Shown: positions 23,078 to 32,295, counted from the stretch's first letter. The stretch: DNA of 64,000 nt from Spirochaetales bacterium (GCA_022360655.1 JAKSCK010000240.1:1-64000); one strand, 5' to 3'. The notes: a model not told the origin generated them from the letters alone. A program made the numbers and translations.

Positions 23078-23917
23078 GTGGCGAAGGTAAACGAAGAAGC
23101 CCGAAAAAAGTACTTCGAACGGATCGCACCCTTCAAAAAAGCCGTTGAAACTCTCAACGACAAGGAAAAGCGTATCAATGCCATTCTGCGTTCAGAAGAT
23201 GCAGGAGGGCCCTATAAACGACTGGCCTTAGCCGAAGACAATCTGGCTTCTGTGGCCTATTCCCTGGCCATGAATTCTCTTTCACTTTCCCTGCTTGGTG
23301 TGAAGAATGAAAATGCCCTCAATGACGCACGAAAAGTGTGTTATAAAGCAGTTATTCAGCTTGAGACGGTCTTCACCAATCTCCTTGATGTTCCGTTTAG
23401 CGAATATGAGGCTTCACTTCGGGCCTCGGCGTCTTATCCGGAAACCCAACGATACACGCTGATTCGAAAAACGGGATTTTCCATTGCCTCGGTACGAGAT
23501 GCCTTTGGAGATAATAGCCGCTGGAAGTGGTCCATTCTTGAATTAGAGGCCCGACTGGCTACTGTGGCAAAGAACGCCTTGGATTTAAAACACTTGGTTC
23601 AGGGAATGGACCCTCGAAGTGAGGGGTATCGAGAACGGATTGAGTTTTTCAATCTCACTCGGCGGGCACTCCAGAGCTCAGCTGATGGGTATCGATTAAA
23701 ATATGAAGTTTCCACAGGCCGAATGGATGATTTTCGGGTGGCCATTGGATATCTTGGGGCTCTTCAACGTTTGTCTCTTCTGCTTGGTCGTCAAAATGAA
23801 GCGGTGGCCTTGAAGCGAAAAATTGGGATTTGGAAAGAAAAAATGGAAAGCGATCATAAGAACAGTGAGAAGGCCTCACGTGACAAACGATTGCGGTCCG
23901 AGCAACCAGAAACCTGA
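23078..23917 (+). CDS. Conserved unknown protein downstream of recN
   Basis: I do not recognise a family. The 279-residue product starts with GTG directly after the recN stop codon, so it is translationally coupled to it. It is rich in charged residues and predicted helices, without a signal peptide, membrane segment or enzymatic motif. Segments such as ARKVCYKAVIQLETVFTNLL and SILELEARLATVAKNALDL suggest a helical bundle. From memory, treponemes also have an unknown gene right after recN, so this may be a spirochaete-specific partner. The C-terminus is highly charged and likely disordered. Confidence 0.75.
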   Translation: MAKVNEEARKKYFERIAPFKKAVETLNDKEKRINAILRSEDAGGPYKRLALAEDNLASVAYSLAMNSLSLSLLGVKNENALNDARKVCYKAVIQLETVFTNLLDVPFSEYEASLRASASYPETQRYTLIRKTGFSIASVRDAFGDNSRWKWSILELEARLATVAKNALDLKHLVQGMDPRSEGYRERIEFFNLTRRALQSSADGYRLKYEVSTGRMDDFRVAIGYLGALQRLSLLLGRQNEAVALKRKIGIWKEKMESDHKNSEKASRDKRLRSEQPET

Positions 23918-23983
23918 ATTTCTAATCAATTCATAACTTTGAGTTTAAATTGGTTAAAATCAAGAAACAGCATTTCACGTCAT

Positions 23984-24013
23984 GACAGCCACAGCGGTCA
24001 TGTTGTGGCTGTC
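23984..24013. terminator. Hairpin between convergent genes
   Basis: GACAGCCACA (23984-23993) pairs perfectly with TGTGGCTGTC (24004-24013) around a 10-base loop. It sits between the convergent recN operon (plus) and cytidine deaminase (minus). The T-run is weak on both sides, so this is a probable bidirectional terminator of moderate strength. Confidence 0.55.
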
Positions 24014-24028
24014 GTTTAAATGAGGGTA

Positions 24029-24445
24029 TTAATCTCTTTTTGAAAGGGCGTGAAGAGCGTCTTGAGGGAAGAGTTCTCCAATTGTGGATGTGATGAAGCC
24101 CCCTTTGGCATCATCGTAATACACTGGTGTATCAGCCGGGCAAAACTCACTCAAAACTTGACGACAGGCACCACAGGGGGAAAGGGGTTCCCATGCATCC
24201 GGGCCAGCGATGGCAACGGCTCGAATGTCTTTATGACCCTGTGTTAAGGCTGTGAAAACGGCGGTTCGTTCTGCACAATTGGAAAGGCCAAAAGACCGGT
24301 TTTCAACATTCACACCAGTGATGATGCTACCATCACCCATGGCTAGAGCGGCGCCAACTCGGAATTTAGAATAAGGAGCATAAGCCCCTTGAGCCACTTC
24401 CCGTGCTTTTGTCATGAGCCCTTCGGGCGTAAAGTTCACATTCAT
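24029..24445 (-). CDS. cdd: Cytidine deaminase
   Basis: This 138-residue enzyme deaminates cytidine and deoxycytidine in pyrimidine salvage. It is the short tetrameric type. The zinc site is complete: CAERTA with the catalytic glutamate next to the first cysteine, and PCGACRQ with the other two cysteines. VGAALAMGDGSIITGVNVEN is the substrate-binding region. It is transcribed alone, away from the 24493 operon, with a 47-base gap between them. Confidence 0.95.
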   Translation of the reverse strand: MNVNFTPEGLMTKAREVAQGAYAPYSKFRVGAALAMGDGSIITGVNVENRSFGLSNCAERTAVFTALTQGHKDIRAVAIAGPDAWEPLSPCGACRQVLSEFCPADTPVYYDDAKGGFITSTIGELFPQDALHALSKRD

Positions 24446-24492
24446 TCAGATCTCCTGGGTTGTTTGACCCCATATCAACTATCGTATAGGAT

Positions 24493-25575
24493 GTGATCAA
24501 TCTGAAAAAGGGAGGCCCTCGGCCAAGTATGAAACAACGGGGTGTCTTCCTCGCCGGAGCGGTGTTTTCGGTGCTCTATTTCTTCCTCTTTCCCCGAGGA
24601 GCAGGGCGAGAGCCTGTTCTTCTTCCCGAATCTCTCACGCCAATGGATTCAACATCCGTGACTTCCAGTTCTGTTGGTCCAACACGTGCTGTTGTGGCCC
24701 AGGGAAGAGCGGGGTATTTTGATTCGAATCATTCCCTCACTGCTTTTTATGCGGCCGATCGAATTGCGGCAAACGATGAGTGGTTGGCCCTTCCTGGAGA
24801 GGACGGGGTGGAGATCATTGAGCCTGATGGACGACTTCGTGTGAGAATCCCGTTATCTGGTACTCCATTGATTCGACGGGACAGCCTTTATCTCTATCAT
24901 GAGGAGGCAGGGCGATTAACTCAGGTGGCTCCTCAGGATGGTCGTATTCTTTGGACTCAGAATTTTCTCTCTCCTCTCACGGTCCTTGATGCGGCTCAGG
25001 AACGGACCTTTGTGGGCTTGTTGGATGGGCGAGCCTTTGTTTTTGGGTCTTCAGGGGATTTACTCTTAGAGTACCGTCCTGGGGGGAGCCGTATCGAAGC
25101 CATTTATGGTGGGGCTTTCTCTGATGATGGAAAATCCCTGGCTTTGATTTCTGGATTGGATCCTCAGCGTTTTGTTCTTCTTGAAGAGCGAAAAAATGGC
25201 TATCGTCCGGTCACGCATCATGATACAGGAACCGATTTTCGGCGGGGGGTTCCTGTGGGATTTGTGGCCGGTGGTGGACGAATCCTGTATGAGGGGAATG
25301 GATCAGTGACGGCTGTGGATCGCGTGGATTTTATCCCCCGAGATCTTCCCATTGAAGGCTATCCCCTTGGCTGGGTGGGAGGGCTTCTTCCCGATACCCT
25401 CATGCTTTTGGATCGGCAAAAGGATGGGGATGGAATGACTCTTCTTTCTCGGGATGATTTGCTCTTGTACACCGGGAAAATACCCTCAGGGGCTTTGGGA
25501 ATCACTGGAGATGGCCAGAGTCTCTACATTGATACCTCCCAGGGGGTTGCAACTCTTGAGGCCATGAAACAATGA
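24493..25575 (+). CDS. Membrane-anchored beta-propeller-like protein
   Basis: I do not recognise a named family. The 360-residue product has one N-terminal hydrophobic segment (about 17-33) and then a disordered Ser/Thr-rich stretch, followed by repeated blades of PQQ/WD40 style, such as GEDGVEIIEPDGRLRVRIP, PQDGRILWTQNF and LDGRAFVFGSSGDLLLEY. It should be anchored in the cytoplasmic membrane with the propeller outside. The start is uncertain: a GTG at 24493 or an ATG at 24529, which has a GGGAGG site but 13 bases away. The next gene overlaps its end, so the two likely work together at the cell envelope. Confidence 0.65.
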   Translation: MINLKKGGPRPSMKQRGVFLAGAVFSVLYFFLFPRGAGREPVLLPESLTPMDSTSVTSSSVGPTRAVVAQGRAGYFDSNHSLTAFYAADRIAANDEWLALPGEDGVEIIEPDGRLRVRIPLSGTPLIRRDSLYLYHEEAGRLTQVAPQDGRILWTQNFLSPLTVLDAAQERTFVGLLDGRAFVFGSSGDLLLEYRPGGSRIEAIYGGAFSDDGKSLALISGLDPQRFVLLEERKNGYRPVTHHDTGTDFRRGVPVGFVAGGGRILYEGNGSVTAVDRVDFIPRDLPIEGYPLGWVGGLLPDTLMLLDRQKDGDGMTLLSRDDLLLYTGKIPSGALGITGDGQSLYIDTSQGVATLEAMKQ

Positions 25576-26396
25576 AGCATTCTTTGATCTGCTTACTGAT
25601 GATCACTTTCGGAGTCTTCTCGTACGCTCAAGAATGGCCTGATGCTCCTGAACGGCTGACGGCTCTTTTTGGTCATCCAGACCATGATGGATATTCTCAA
25701 GGTGTTGAGTTTGCACCTGAGGGGCAACGGATTGAATCCTGGAATGACGGCGAGGTCATCTGGTCTGGGGGGCTCAATACACCGCTGGATGTACCCAGTC
25801 GGTCCTTGGTGGTGGTGGCCCATCCCCATGGTTTTCGTTCCCTTTATCGAGGAGTGGATCCTCAGCCGGGATTGGAACAGGAGATTCTAAAAGGGGATTG
25901 GCTGGGCTATGCCAGTCCCGAGGGGTGGAACTTTTCTGTGAAAGATACCCAGCGAGGATGTTTGGTGAATCCTGTGGATTTGCTACCTGTACGGGAAGAA
26001 CGATTCCCGCTTTCCCGTAAAACAGTGGCTCTACGGCGAGGAAAAGATCAAGTCATCCTGACCGATTCGATTCAGGTTCCTTCAGGAGTCTGGACTCTCA
26101 CCATCCAAGATGCAGCGAACCTTGCCGGTGGGGGCATTCCCACGGAATACTCCTTGTACTGGCTTGGTCAGCGTGTGGCCCAGGTGCGGTTTGATGCCCT
26201 TGTTGAGGCCGATGGTGTGATTATGATGGAAACTCCTGAAGCCATTGAGTTCCAGGGACTCTATGGGGCTCAGGGTGAACTTCTTCTTGGATCTGTGGTT
26301 CTGAGTGCAGGTCGTGGAACCCTGGAATTGCGTGTGAAAGATGATGCTGGAGAGAGTATGGCTCAAAGTTGGACCATACAAGTGGTTTCTTCGTGA
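25572..26396 (+). CDS. Degenerate M23/LytM-like exported protein
   Basis: The 274-residue protein has a signal peptide (MKHSLICLLMITFGVFSYAQ) and a region resembling the LytM (M23) peptidase fold: DGYSQGVEFAPEGQRI, NDGEVIWSG and VVVAHPHGFRSLYRGVD. The zinc ligands are mostly missing: the first histidine and aspartate positions read S and E, and the H-x-H pair is not intact. It therefore probably binds or regulates rather than cuts peptidoglycan, as EnvC does. A C-terminal all-beta domain follows (about 150-274). Its ATG overlaps the upstream propeller gene by 4 bases. Confidence 0.65.
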   Translation: MKHSLICLLMITFGVFSYAQEWPDAPERLTALFGHPDHDGYSQGVEFAPEGQRIESWNDGEVIWSGGLNTPLDVPSRSLVVVAHPHGFRSLYRGVDPQPGLEQEILKGDWLGYASPEGWNFSVKDTQRGCLVNPVDLLPVREERFPLSRKTVALRRGKDQVILTDSIQVPSGVWTLTIQDAANLAGGGIPTEYSLYWLGQRVAQVRFDALVEADGVIMMETPEAIEFQGLYGAQGELLLGSVVLSAGRGTLELRVKDDAGESMAQSWTIQVVSS

Positions 26397-27253
26397 ATAA
26401 AACCTATTCCAAATTTCCATCTGCGCATGAGCAGATGCGTCGTGTGTCCTGTCCTCTTTGCCATGGAAATCAATTTCGTCCCTGTTGGAGGGCCCAAGGG
26501 GCGTTTTTTGAAACCTGCCAGAATTGTGGCTTGGTTGTGCAGAATCCTCGGCCCATACCATCAGATTTGGCGCATCGGTACGATGATGAGTACTTCCAGT
26601 ATGAAAAAACAAATGAAGAGGCCTTTTTTCACCTGATGGAGCTTGGATTAAACGATCTGAACTTCCATGAACGACTTTCAACAACACTGCCTCAGCCTCC
26701 CATCGTATTGGATGTAGGCTGTGCCACAGGCCGTTTGCTCAAAGATTTTGCTCAGAGGGGCTGGAAGACTGCAGGAGCAGAGCTTTGCCAGGCCTCCGCG
26801 GCATATGGAAATACACATTATCATGTGAACATTGTTCCCAGCACCCTTGAGGATGCCGCCTTTGAGTCCCATCATTTTTCTCTTGTTCATGCCTCTCATG
26901 TGATTGAACACGTTGATGATCCCTTGGGCTTTGCCCAGGAGTTGTTCCGGGTTCTTCGTCCTGGTGGCATGTTTTTGTGCACCACTCCGGCTGTGGATGG
27001 ATTTCAAGCACGGTTGTTCCGGGGGCGATGGCGGAGTGCCATTGCGGATCATGTCACCCTTTTTTCCAAAGCGACTCTTCAGCAATTGTTGAATAAGGCC
27101 GGTTTTGAAGTGGAAGAGGTTCGCACCTGGGGCGGTTTGGCAGCAGGCAGCGCCCCTCGTTGGATCAAGAATCCGGTTGACCGCTGGGCAAAGCGCAGCG
27201 GCTTGGGTGATGTGGTTCTGATGGCTGCTCGTAAACCGTCTAATTCTCCTTGA
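26393..27253 (+). CDS. SAM-dependent methyltransferase with N-terminal zinc ribbon
   Basis: The 286-residue protein starts with a four-cysteine ribbon (CPLC ... CQNC, about residues 17-45), followed by a class I methyltransferase: motif I VLDVGCATGRLL, acidic loop AGAEL, and VIEHVDDPLGFAQELFRVL. Such ribbon-methyltransferase proteins often act on sugars, lipids or envelope compounds. The start at the GTG 26393 gives a GTGA overlap with the upstream gene; the longer TTG start at 26369 has no ribosome-binding site. Its stop overlaps the end of the convergent GH57 gene by 14 bases. Confidence 0.82.
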   Translation: MNKTYSKFPSAHEQMRRVSCPLCHGNQFRPCWRAQGAFFETCQNCGLVVQNPRPIPSDLAHRYDDEYFQYEKTNEEAFFHLMELGLNDLNFHERLSTTLPQPPIVLDVGCATGRLLKDFAQRGWKTAGAELCQASAAYGNTHYHVNIVPSTLEDAAFESHHFSLVHASHVIEHVDDPLGFAQELFRVLRPGGMFLCTTPAVDGFQARLFRGRWRSAIADHVTLFSKATLQQLLNKAGFEVEEVRTWGGLAAGSAPRWIKNPVDRWAKRSGLGDVVLMAARKPSNSP

Positions 27254-29585
27254 GAAAACGAATAGGGTTGATGTTTAGTAGTCCCGCGAGCTCACAGAGT
27301 TCGGGGTTGGTTCTCCCCTTTGAATCCTTCCGCAAATTCTGTTTAAGCAGTGTGTACACCGCATTTTGAAGTTGGGGTCTGAGGGGCTTCAGGTCATAAC
27401 GGTGGGCCAGATTAATGAACCGAACCAGCTGGGGCAGTGTTTGAGAATTGGACTGCTTCAAGAGTCGTTCAGCAGCAAGTGTGGCGATGCGAGCTGCTGA
27501 ATGTTCCAGACGAGAACGGCCGGTGTCAATTCCTTCTTTTTCCCGTTGTTCTAGAAGATATTCTAGGCGATCCAATGGGCGATCCCAGTTTTCTAGAGGT
27601 GTTTTTTTTAGCTTTGAAAGGGTGCGCATGGGGGCGTAGTGCAGAGCCAATTCAAGGCTTTGCCAACCTGAGGCCCCAAAAGGCAGTTCTAACGTTTCCA
27701 CAACCGCTTTGTCGCGGATTCGATCCATGGCCTGACGGTCCATAAAGCGCATCAGCTTCTTTTCACTCCGTTTCAACAGGGTTTTTTGTATCATTTGTCG
27801 TAGCTTGGTGGGCATGGCGGCAATGGGGACTTTTATGGTTTGAGTTCCAAGCTGAATGTTCACTTCTGGGCAGAACAAATTCTGGTCAACAATGGCCTCG
27901 AGTTGAAGTGTCTGGCGAGTGAGTGTTTGGATGTCCTGGTAGGTGAGCTGGGCCAGAAGGCAAAGGCGAGGACCATTCACATCAATGGTGCGTTGAGAAA
28001 AGGAGCATAATTCCCAAATCCCCCAGCGTTGCTGGTTATGATTCCAGGGAAGATTGTACAAGTTGTGCCAGAAGAAGAGGGCTGCTGCTCGTGCTTCGGG
28101 TGGGAGGGATGGTAGGGCCATTCGCGTCAGTATATCGGCTCCATTACCCATGCCGCGGATGTTGCTTTGAGCGGGAGTGAGGGCGCGTGTAAGGCTGGTA
28201 AGGAGTTCTTTTGTTCCATCCGGATCCAAAAGTTCTGCAGCCCGAACGGCATACCGCAGATTTTGAACAGGTTCGATGCCAGAAATCTCGGAAAAAAACC
28301 ATCCACAAGATGTGAAAGCAAATCGGAGGTATTTGGCTCCTTCTAGAAGGCGTAGAAGTGCACTTTGTTTTTGTTCATCCTCTCCAATGATGCTCTTGGC
28401 CCACTTTTGAGGTGCTTGGTTTCCGCAAAGAACTTGGCCATAGTGGTTCAGAATCTCTAGGGGTTGCGTGATTCCAAGACCTTCCATTTCACGCAACCAA
28501 TGGTGATGACCTAACTCGCGAAGCGTCTCAAGGCTCTTACGAAGCGGTTCTCGCCATTGTTGGTTCCAATGGGCCTCACCACCGGTGTTGCATCCACAAT
28601 CTCGCATCCAACGTCCAACACCATGTGCACAACTCCACGAACTTCCGCGCTGTTCATCTCCTTCTCGAAGTTGGGCCCACTCTTGAGGAGGTGATGCTTC
28701 TAGATAGGCACCGTAGTTGGTGAATTCAAAGCGGGGAGAATCCTGCATTTCATCCACAAGGGCGGCAAGGCACATATCGCCAAAAGGTTCATGGTGACCG
28801 TAAATTTCTCCATCTGTGGCAATGGACACCATGGGGGATTCTGCTTGATCTAGGGCTTTTTCGAGAGCGTGAGAGAGTCCCTCCTTGGATTGCAATAAAT
28901 GGCCAAAGGAAATGGATGATGCCAGATCTGGGTGATAAAAAAACACGGCAATGGGTCCCGAGGGTGTATGCACCCAAAAGGGCCGATCCGATGGAGCCGG
29001 ATTTTCTTCCAAGTCATTCCATTTCTGTCCATCAAGACTCAAAGCCTTGGCCTGCCAAGGGGATAAAATGGCAAACTTCAACCCTTCTTCTACCATGTAG
29101 CCCAGGACTTCGGGGTTTGCTCCACATTCAGGGAGCCACATCCCTTCCGCTTTTCGTCCAAATCGATGCTGGAAGTCTGTAAGACCCCAGCGAATTTGTG
29201 TTTTGGCATCCTCTGGTGTATCCAGGGGAAGGATGGTGTGATTATAGGACTGAGCAATGGCATTTCCATGGCCCAGTCGTTGAAAGCTGGTTTGATCTGC
29301 TTGGAGGATGCGTTTGTAGGCCTCTGGAGCTTCTGTTTCTAGCCATGAGAGGAGAGTGGGACCAAAGTTGAATGAAAGTGTTTCATACACATTCACTATG
29401 GATAAAATCCCCCCATTTTCATCGAGTACTCGACTGGCTCCACAAGCGGCATAGCATTCGGCAGTGATTCGTTTGTTCCAATCTGAAAAAGGGGCGGCTG
29501 AATCCTGAATCTCAACCAAACCGGTCCAAGGGTCTTCACGGGGTGGTTGGTAAAAATGACCATGCATTATCACGTAATTCTTCAT
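27240..29585 (-). CDS. GH57-family alpha-glucan enzyme with DUF3536 domain
   Basis: This 781-residue protein is a family-57 glycoside hydrolase: MHGHFYQPPREDPW at the start, the nucleophile glutamate in WLPECGAN and the acid/base aspartate in ATDGEIYGHHEPFGD. From about residue 300 it matches the organisation of DUF3536-containing GH57 proteins (note SSWSCAHGVGRWMRDCG). These act on alpha-1,4-glucans, such as glycogen or maltodextrins, in the cytoplasm; no signal peptide is present. It diverges from the DUF4912/branching-enzyme pair, so all three genes probably serve glycogen turnover. Confidence 0.88.
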   Translation of the reverse strand: MKNYVIMHGHFYQPPREDPWTGLVEIQDSAAPFSDWNKRITAECYAACGASRVLDENGGILSIVNVYETLSFNFGPTLLSWLETEAPEAYKRILQADQTSFQRLGHGNAIAQSYNHTILPLDTPEDAKTQIRWGLTDFQHRFGRKAEGMWLPECGANPEVLGYMVEEGLKFAILSPWQAKALSLDGQKWNDLEENPAPSDRPFWVHTPSGPIAVFFYHPDLASSISFGHLLQSKEGLSHALEKALDQAESPMVSIATDGEIYGHHEPFGDMCLAALVDEMQDSPRFEFTNYGAYLEASPPQEWAQLREGDEQRGSSWSCAHGVGRWMRDCGCNTGGEAHWNQQWREPLRKSLETLRELGHHHWLREMEGLGITQPLEILNHYGQVLCGNQAPQKWAKSIIGEDEQKQSALLRLLEGAKYLRFAFTSCGWFFSEISGIEPVQNLRYAVRAAELLDPDGTKELLTSLTRALTPAQSNIRGMGNGADILTRMALPSLPPEARAAALFFWHNLYNLPWNHNQQRWGIWELCSFSQRTIDVNGPRLCLLAQLTYQDIQTLTRQTLQLEAIVDQNLFCPEVNIQLGTQTIKVPIAAMPTKLRQMIQKTLLKRSEKKLMRFMDRQAMDRIRDKAVVETLELPFGASGWQSLELALHYAPMRTLSKLKKTPLENWDRPLDRLEYLLEQREKEGIDTGRSRLEHSAARIATLAAERLLKQSNSQTLPQLVRFINLAHRYDLKPLRPQLQNAVYTLLKQNLRKDSKGRTNPELCELAGLLNINPIRFLKEN

Positions 29586-29646
29586 ATAACAATACTTTGA
29601 CTCGTTGTCATCTTGGTGAAGCCAAAGGGTGTACGGGTGACGCCTA

Positions 29647-29676
29647 TTGACACTGGTTTCGTAAGTTTCCTACGAT
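29647..29676 (+). promoter_or_regulatory. Promoter of the DUF4912/branching-enzyme operon
   Basis: A full-consensus -35 box TTGACA (29647-29652) and TACGAT (29671-29676) are 18 bases apart, 50 bases before the ATG at 29727. This supports the shorter start of the DUF4912 gene, since the longest open frame would begin upstream of the promoter. Confidence 0.65.
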
Positions 29677-29726
29677 GCCTCACAACCCGTCAATCCTGGC
29701 TGCGCTTGTCGCCACACGGAGTGCCC

Positions 29727-30464
29727 ATGACGAAGGACCGGCTACAATCCCTAAGCACTGATGAATTGCTTAGGATCGCTGAACGAAATCGCATTCAGAT
29801 TCCTCAAGGTGTTGAGAAAACAACCCTAGAGGACCTCATCTTTGAAGCCTTTGAAGATGAGCGACTCGAGAGGGAAGGCAATGATAATTTGACCATCCGC
29901 ATCGAGGCCAAGAAGTACTCAGTCAGTCAAGATGAGGAGCTTTTCCTTGATTTTGATGAAGAGATTGAGCTTCCTGATCGTTATCGTGAGAACTCATTGG
30001 TTCTCATGCTGCGTGACCCTGCTTGGGTGTACTGCTATTGGGATGTTGAAGATCGAATTCTGGATGAATTGAAAGATGATTCATCCTTTACAGGGTTCAT
30101 TCTTCGAGTCACAGAGCTGGCTGCAGCAGATTGGGGAAAAGATTCTTGCATTGACTGGTTTGACATTCCCATTCAATTCACTGATTTGCGCCGATACATC
30201 AACCTTCCCACAGAAGACACCTGCTATGGAGTTGAGCTCTATGCACAGGTGGGAGAAACCGAAGAGTTGATTGCTCGTTCAAACATTGTTGAAAGTTCCC
30301 GTGATTATCCAGCCCTCTCTCTTGGTGATGAAAATTCACGGAGAGAAAAGCTCATTGCCTTGGCAGGATTTTCTACAGATGTGGGACAATTCCCTGGGAA
30401 ATCCTCTCAGGCCTCACCAACACCTCAGCGCATCATTGGCGGATCTGGTCAGGGGGCTTCCTAA
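29727..30464 (+). CDS. DUF4912 protein with N-terminal SAP/Rho-N-like helix domain
   Basis: The 245-residue protein begins with a short helical domain (LSTDELLRIAERN ... EKTTLEDLIFEAFE, about 1-45) that resembles Rho N-terminal or SAP modules, then a long acidic linker, and then a DUF4912 domain (about 80-200; SLVLMLRDPAWVYCYWDVED). DUF4912 proteins are commonly encoded next to GH57 branching enzymes, as here; the function is unknown but a carbohydrate-binding partner role is plausible. The ATG at 29727 follows GGAG and the promoter. The stop and next start overlap by one base (TAATG). Confidence 0.83.
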   Translation: MTKDRLQSLSTDELLRIAERNRIQIPQGVEKTTLEDLIFEAFEDERLEREGNDNLTIRIEAKKYSVSQDEELFLDFDEEIELPDRYRENSLVLMLRDPAWVYCYWDVEDRILDELKDDSSFTGFILRVTELAAADWGKDSCIDWFDIPIQFTDLRRYINLPTEDTCYGVELYAQVGETEELIARSNIVESSRDYPALSLGDENSRREKLIALAGFSTDVGQFPGKSSQASPTPQRIIGGSGQGAS

Positions 30465-32095
30465 TGGCAAATCGTTTAGAAACCAGTAAGGGCATGCTTG
30501 CCCTGGTGCTTCATGCCCATCTTCCTTTTGTTCGTCATCCTGAACATGAACGATTTTTGGAAGAAAAATGGCTCTATGAGGCCTTGTCTGAAACCTATTT
30601 GCCTCTTTTGAGGGTTTTTCGAGGACTGGAGGCTGATGGGGTTCCCTTTCGGCTCACCATTTCCCTTTCTCCCACACTCACCGCTATGTTTGAAGACCAG
30701 CTTCTTCAAGAGCGCTATGTGGCACATCTGGATCGTCTTCTTGAGCTTGGCGATAAAGAATTGGCCCGCTTGGCTGGTGATGAAGCCGGTCTTTGCGTTG
30801 TGGAGATGTACCGCGAGTTGCTGCGGAATAATCGCGAAGATTTCTTGGATCTTTATGAAGGGAACGTGATCAATGGCTTCCGACATTTCCATCAAACGGG
30901 CCATCTAGAGCTCATCACCACAACGGCCACGCATGCCTTCTTGCCTATGTATCGAGAGCATGCAGACATGATTCGAAACCAGGTGCTCATTGCGATTGAA
31001 AATCATGACCGCTTGTTTAAAGCCATGCCAGAGGGGATTTGGTTGCCGGAATGCGGCTACTTCCCTGGATTGGAAGAGCATCTGAAGCCTTATGGCATCA
31101 AGTATTTCTTTTCCTCCGCCCATGGTGTGCTTCATGCCGATGAACGCCCTGAATATGGCGTCTATGCTCCAGTGCGAACCTCCAATGGTGTTGCAGTCTT
31201 TGGTCGGGATCGCGCTGCCTGTAATGCAATTTGGTCTTCTGAAGACGGTTTTCCTGGACATCCGGATTATCGTGATTTTTACCGGGATATTGGCTTTGAT
31301 CTTCCGGAAGAATACATTGCGCCCTATGCCATCGACGCTGGAAATCGAGTCAACACTGGATTTAAATATCATGCCATCACAGGGGCCACGGATCAGAAGG
31401 TACTGTATGATCCAGCCAAAGGCACGGCTCGGGCTCATGTGGATGCCGAGACCTTCTTGTATAATCGCATCCGTCAAAGTGAGACTCTGAGTGAGTTGAT
31501 GGACCGCCCTCCTGTCATTGTAGCCCCTTTTGATGCCGAACTTTTTGGCCATTGGTGGTTTGAAGGTCCTCAATTCTTGGATGCCTTTTTCCGCAAGTTC
31601 CACAGCACTGAGCATGATTTAGTTCAGGTTTCACCAAGCGAATATCTTCATGTTTGGCCCCATGTCCAGGTGGCTCGTCCTGCATTCTCTAGTTGGGGAG
31701 ATAAGGGCTATGGTCAGGTTTGGTTGGATGGCTCCAATGATTGGATTTATCGCCATACACACAAGTTGGTGGAGCGGATGCGAGAACTTGTGGATCGGTT
31801 TCCAAATGAGAAAGGTCTCAAGCTTCGGACTTTGAATCAGGCGGCCCGTGAGTTGCTTCTTTCTCAAGCCTCAGATTGGCCGTTTATCATTAAAACCGGA
31901 ACCACAGTCCCTTATGCGGAACGACGAATACGAAGTCATATTCATAACTTCAATACGATTTATGAGAGTTTGTGTCGGAATACAGTGAAAACGGAATGGC
32001 TCACAAAGCTGGAAAAACGGAACAATATCTTCAGTGATATTGATTACCGAGTCTTTGGAGATCAGTCACCACTGCGACGAAAAAAGAAGGCCTAG
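30464..32095 (+). CDS. GH57-type 1,4-alpha-glucan branching enzyme
   Basis: This 543-residue enzyme belongs to the GH57 branching-enzyme group. It starts GMLALVLHAHLPFVRHPE, has the nucleophile region IWLPECGYFPGLE and the acid/base aspartate in APFDAELFGHWWFEGPQFL, and ends with the helical C-terminal domain (about 430-540). It should introduce alpha-1,6 branches into glycogen. It is co-translated with the DUF4912 protein and followed by a strong terminator. Confidence 0.92.
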   Translation: MANRLETSKGMLALVLHAHLPFVRHPEHERFLEEKWLYEALSETYLPLLRVFRGLEADGVPFRLTISLSPTLTAMFEDQLLQERYVAHLDRLLELGDKELARLAGDEAGLCVVEMYRELLRNNREDFLDLYEGNVINGFRHFHQTGHLELITTTATHAFLPMYREHADMIRNQVLIAIENHDRLFKAMPEGIWLPECGYFPGLEEHLKPYGIKYFFSSAHGVLHADERPEYGVYAPVRTSNGVAVFGRDRAACNAIWSSEDGFPGHPDYRDFYRDIGFDLPEEYIAPYAIDAGNRVNTGFKYHAITGATDQKVLYDPAKGTARAHVDAETFLYNRIRQSETLSELMDRPPVIVAPFDAELFGHWWFEGPQFLDAFFRKFHSTEHDLVQVSPSEYLHVWPHVQVARPAFSSWGDKGYGQVWLDGSNDWIYRHTHKLVERMRELVDRFPNEKGLKLRTLNQAARELLLSQASDWPFIIKTGTTVPYAERRIRSHIHNFNTIYESLCRNTVKTEWLTKLEKRNNIFSDIDYRVFGDQSPLRRKKKA

Positions 32096-32113
32096 CTGCT
32101 TCATCTCTATAAG

Positions 32114-32138
32114 AGGCGCCGAAAGGCGCCTTTTTTTA
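32114..32138 (+). terminator. Intrinsic terminator of the glucan operon
   Basis: AGGCGCC (32114-32120), a GAAA tetraloop, GGCGCCT (32125-32131) and a run of seven T make a textbook intrinsic terminator 18 bases after the branching-enzyme stop codon. Confidence 0.93.
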
Positions 32139-32266
32139 TTCCACTTTGTTGAACAAATTTTGATTATTCCTTGTAGATTGGTCATATTGCGTCACTTTAC
32201 TAAACATTTGAAAAGTGGTATTTCGTCAACCTGATAATCGGGAGATTGTTTTCTGTCCCCCTTTGA

Positions 32267-32295
32267 TTGACGTTGAATTTTCTGAGAGCTAGGAT
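32267..32295 (+). promoter_or_regulatory. Promoter of the division and cell-wall operon
   Basis: TTGACG (32267-32272) and TAGGAT (32290-32295) are 17 bases apart. Transcription would start near 32302, directly at the first MraZ repeat, 32 bases before the mraZ start codon. Confidence 0.65.
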
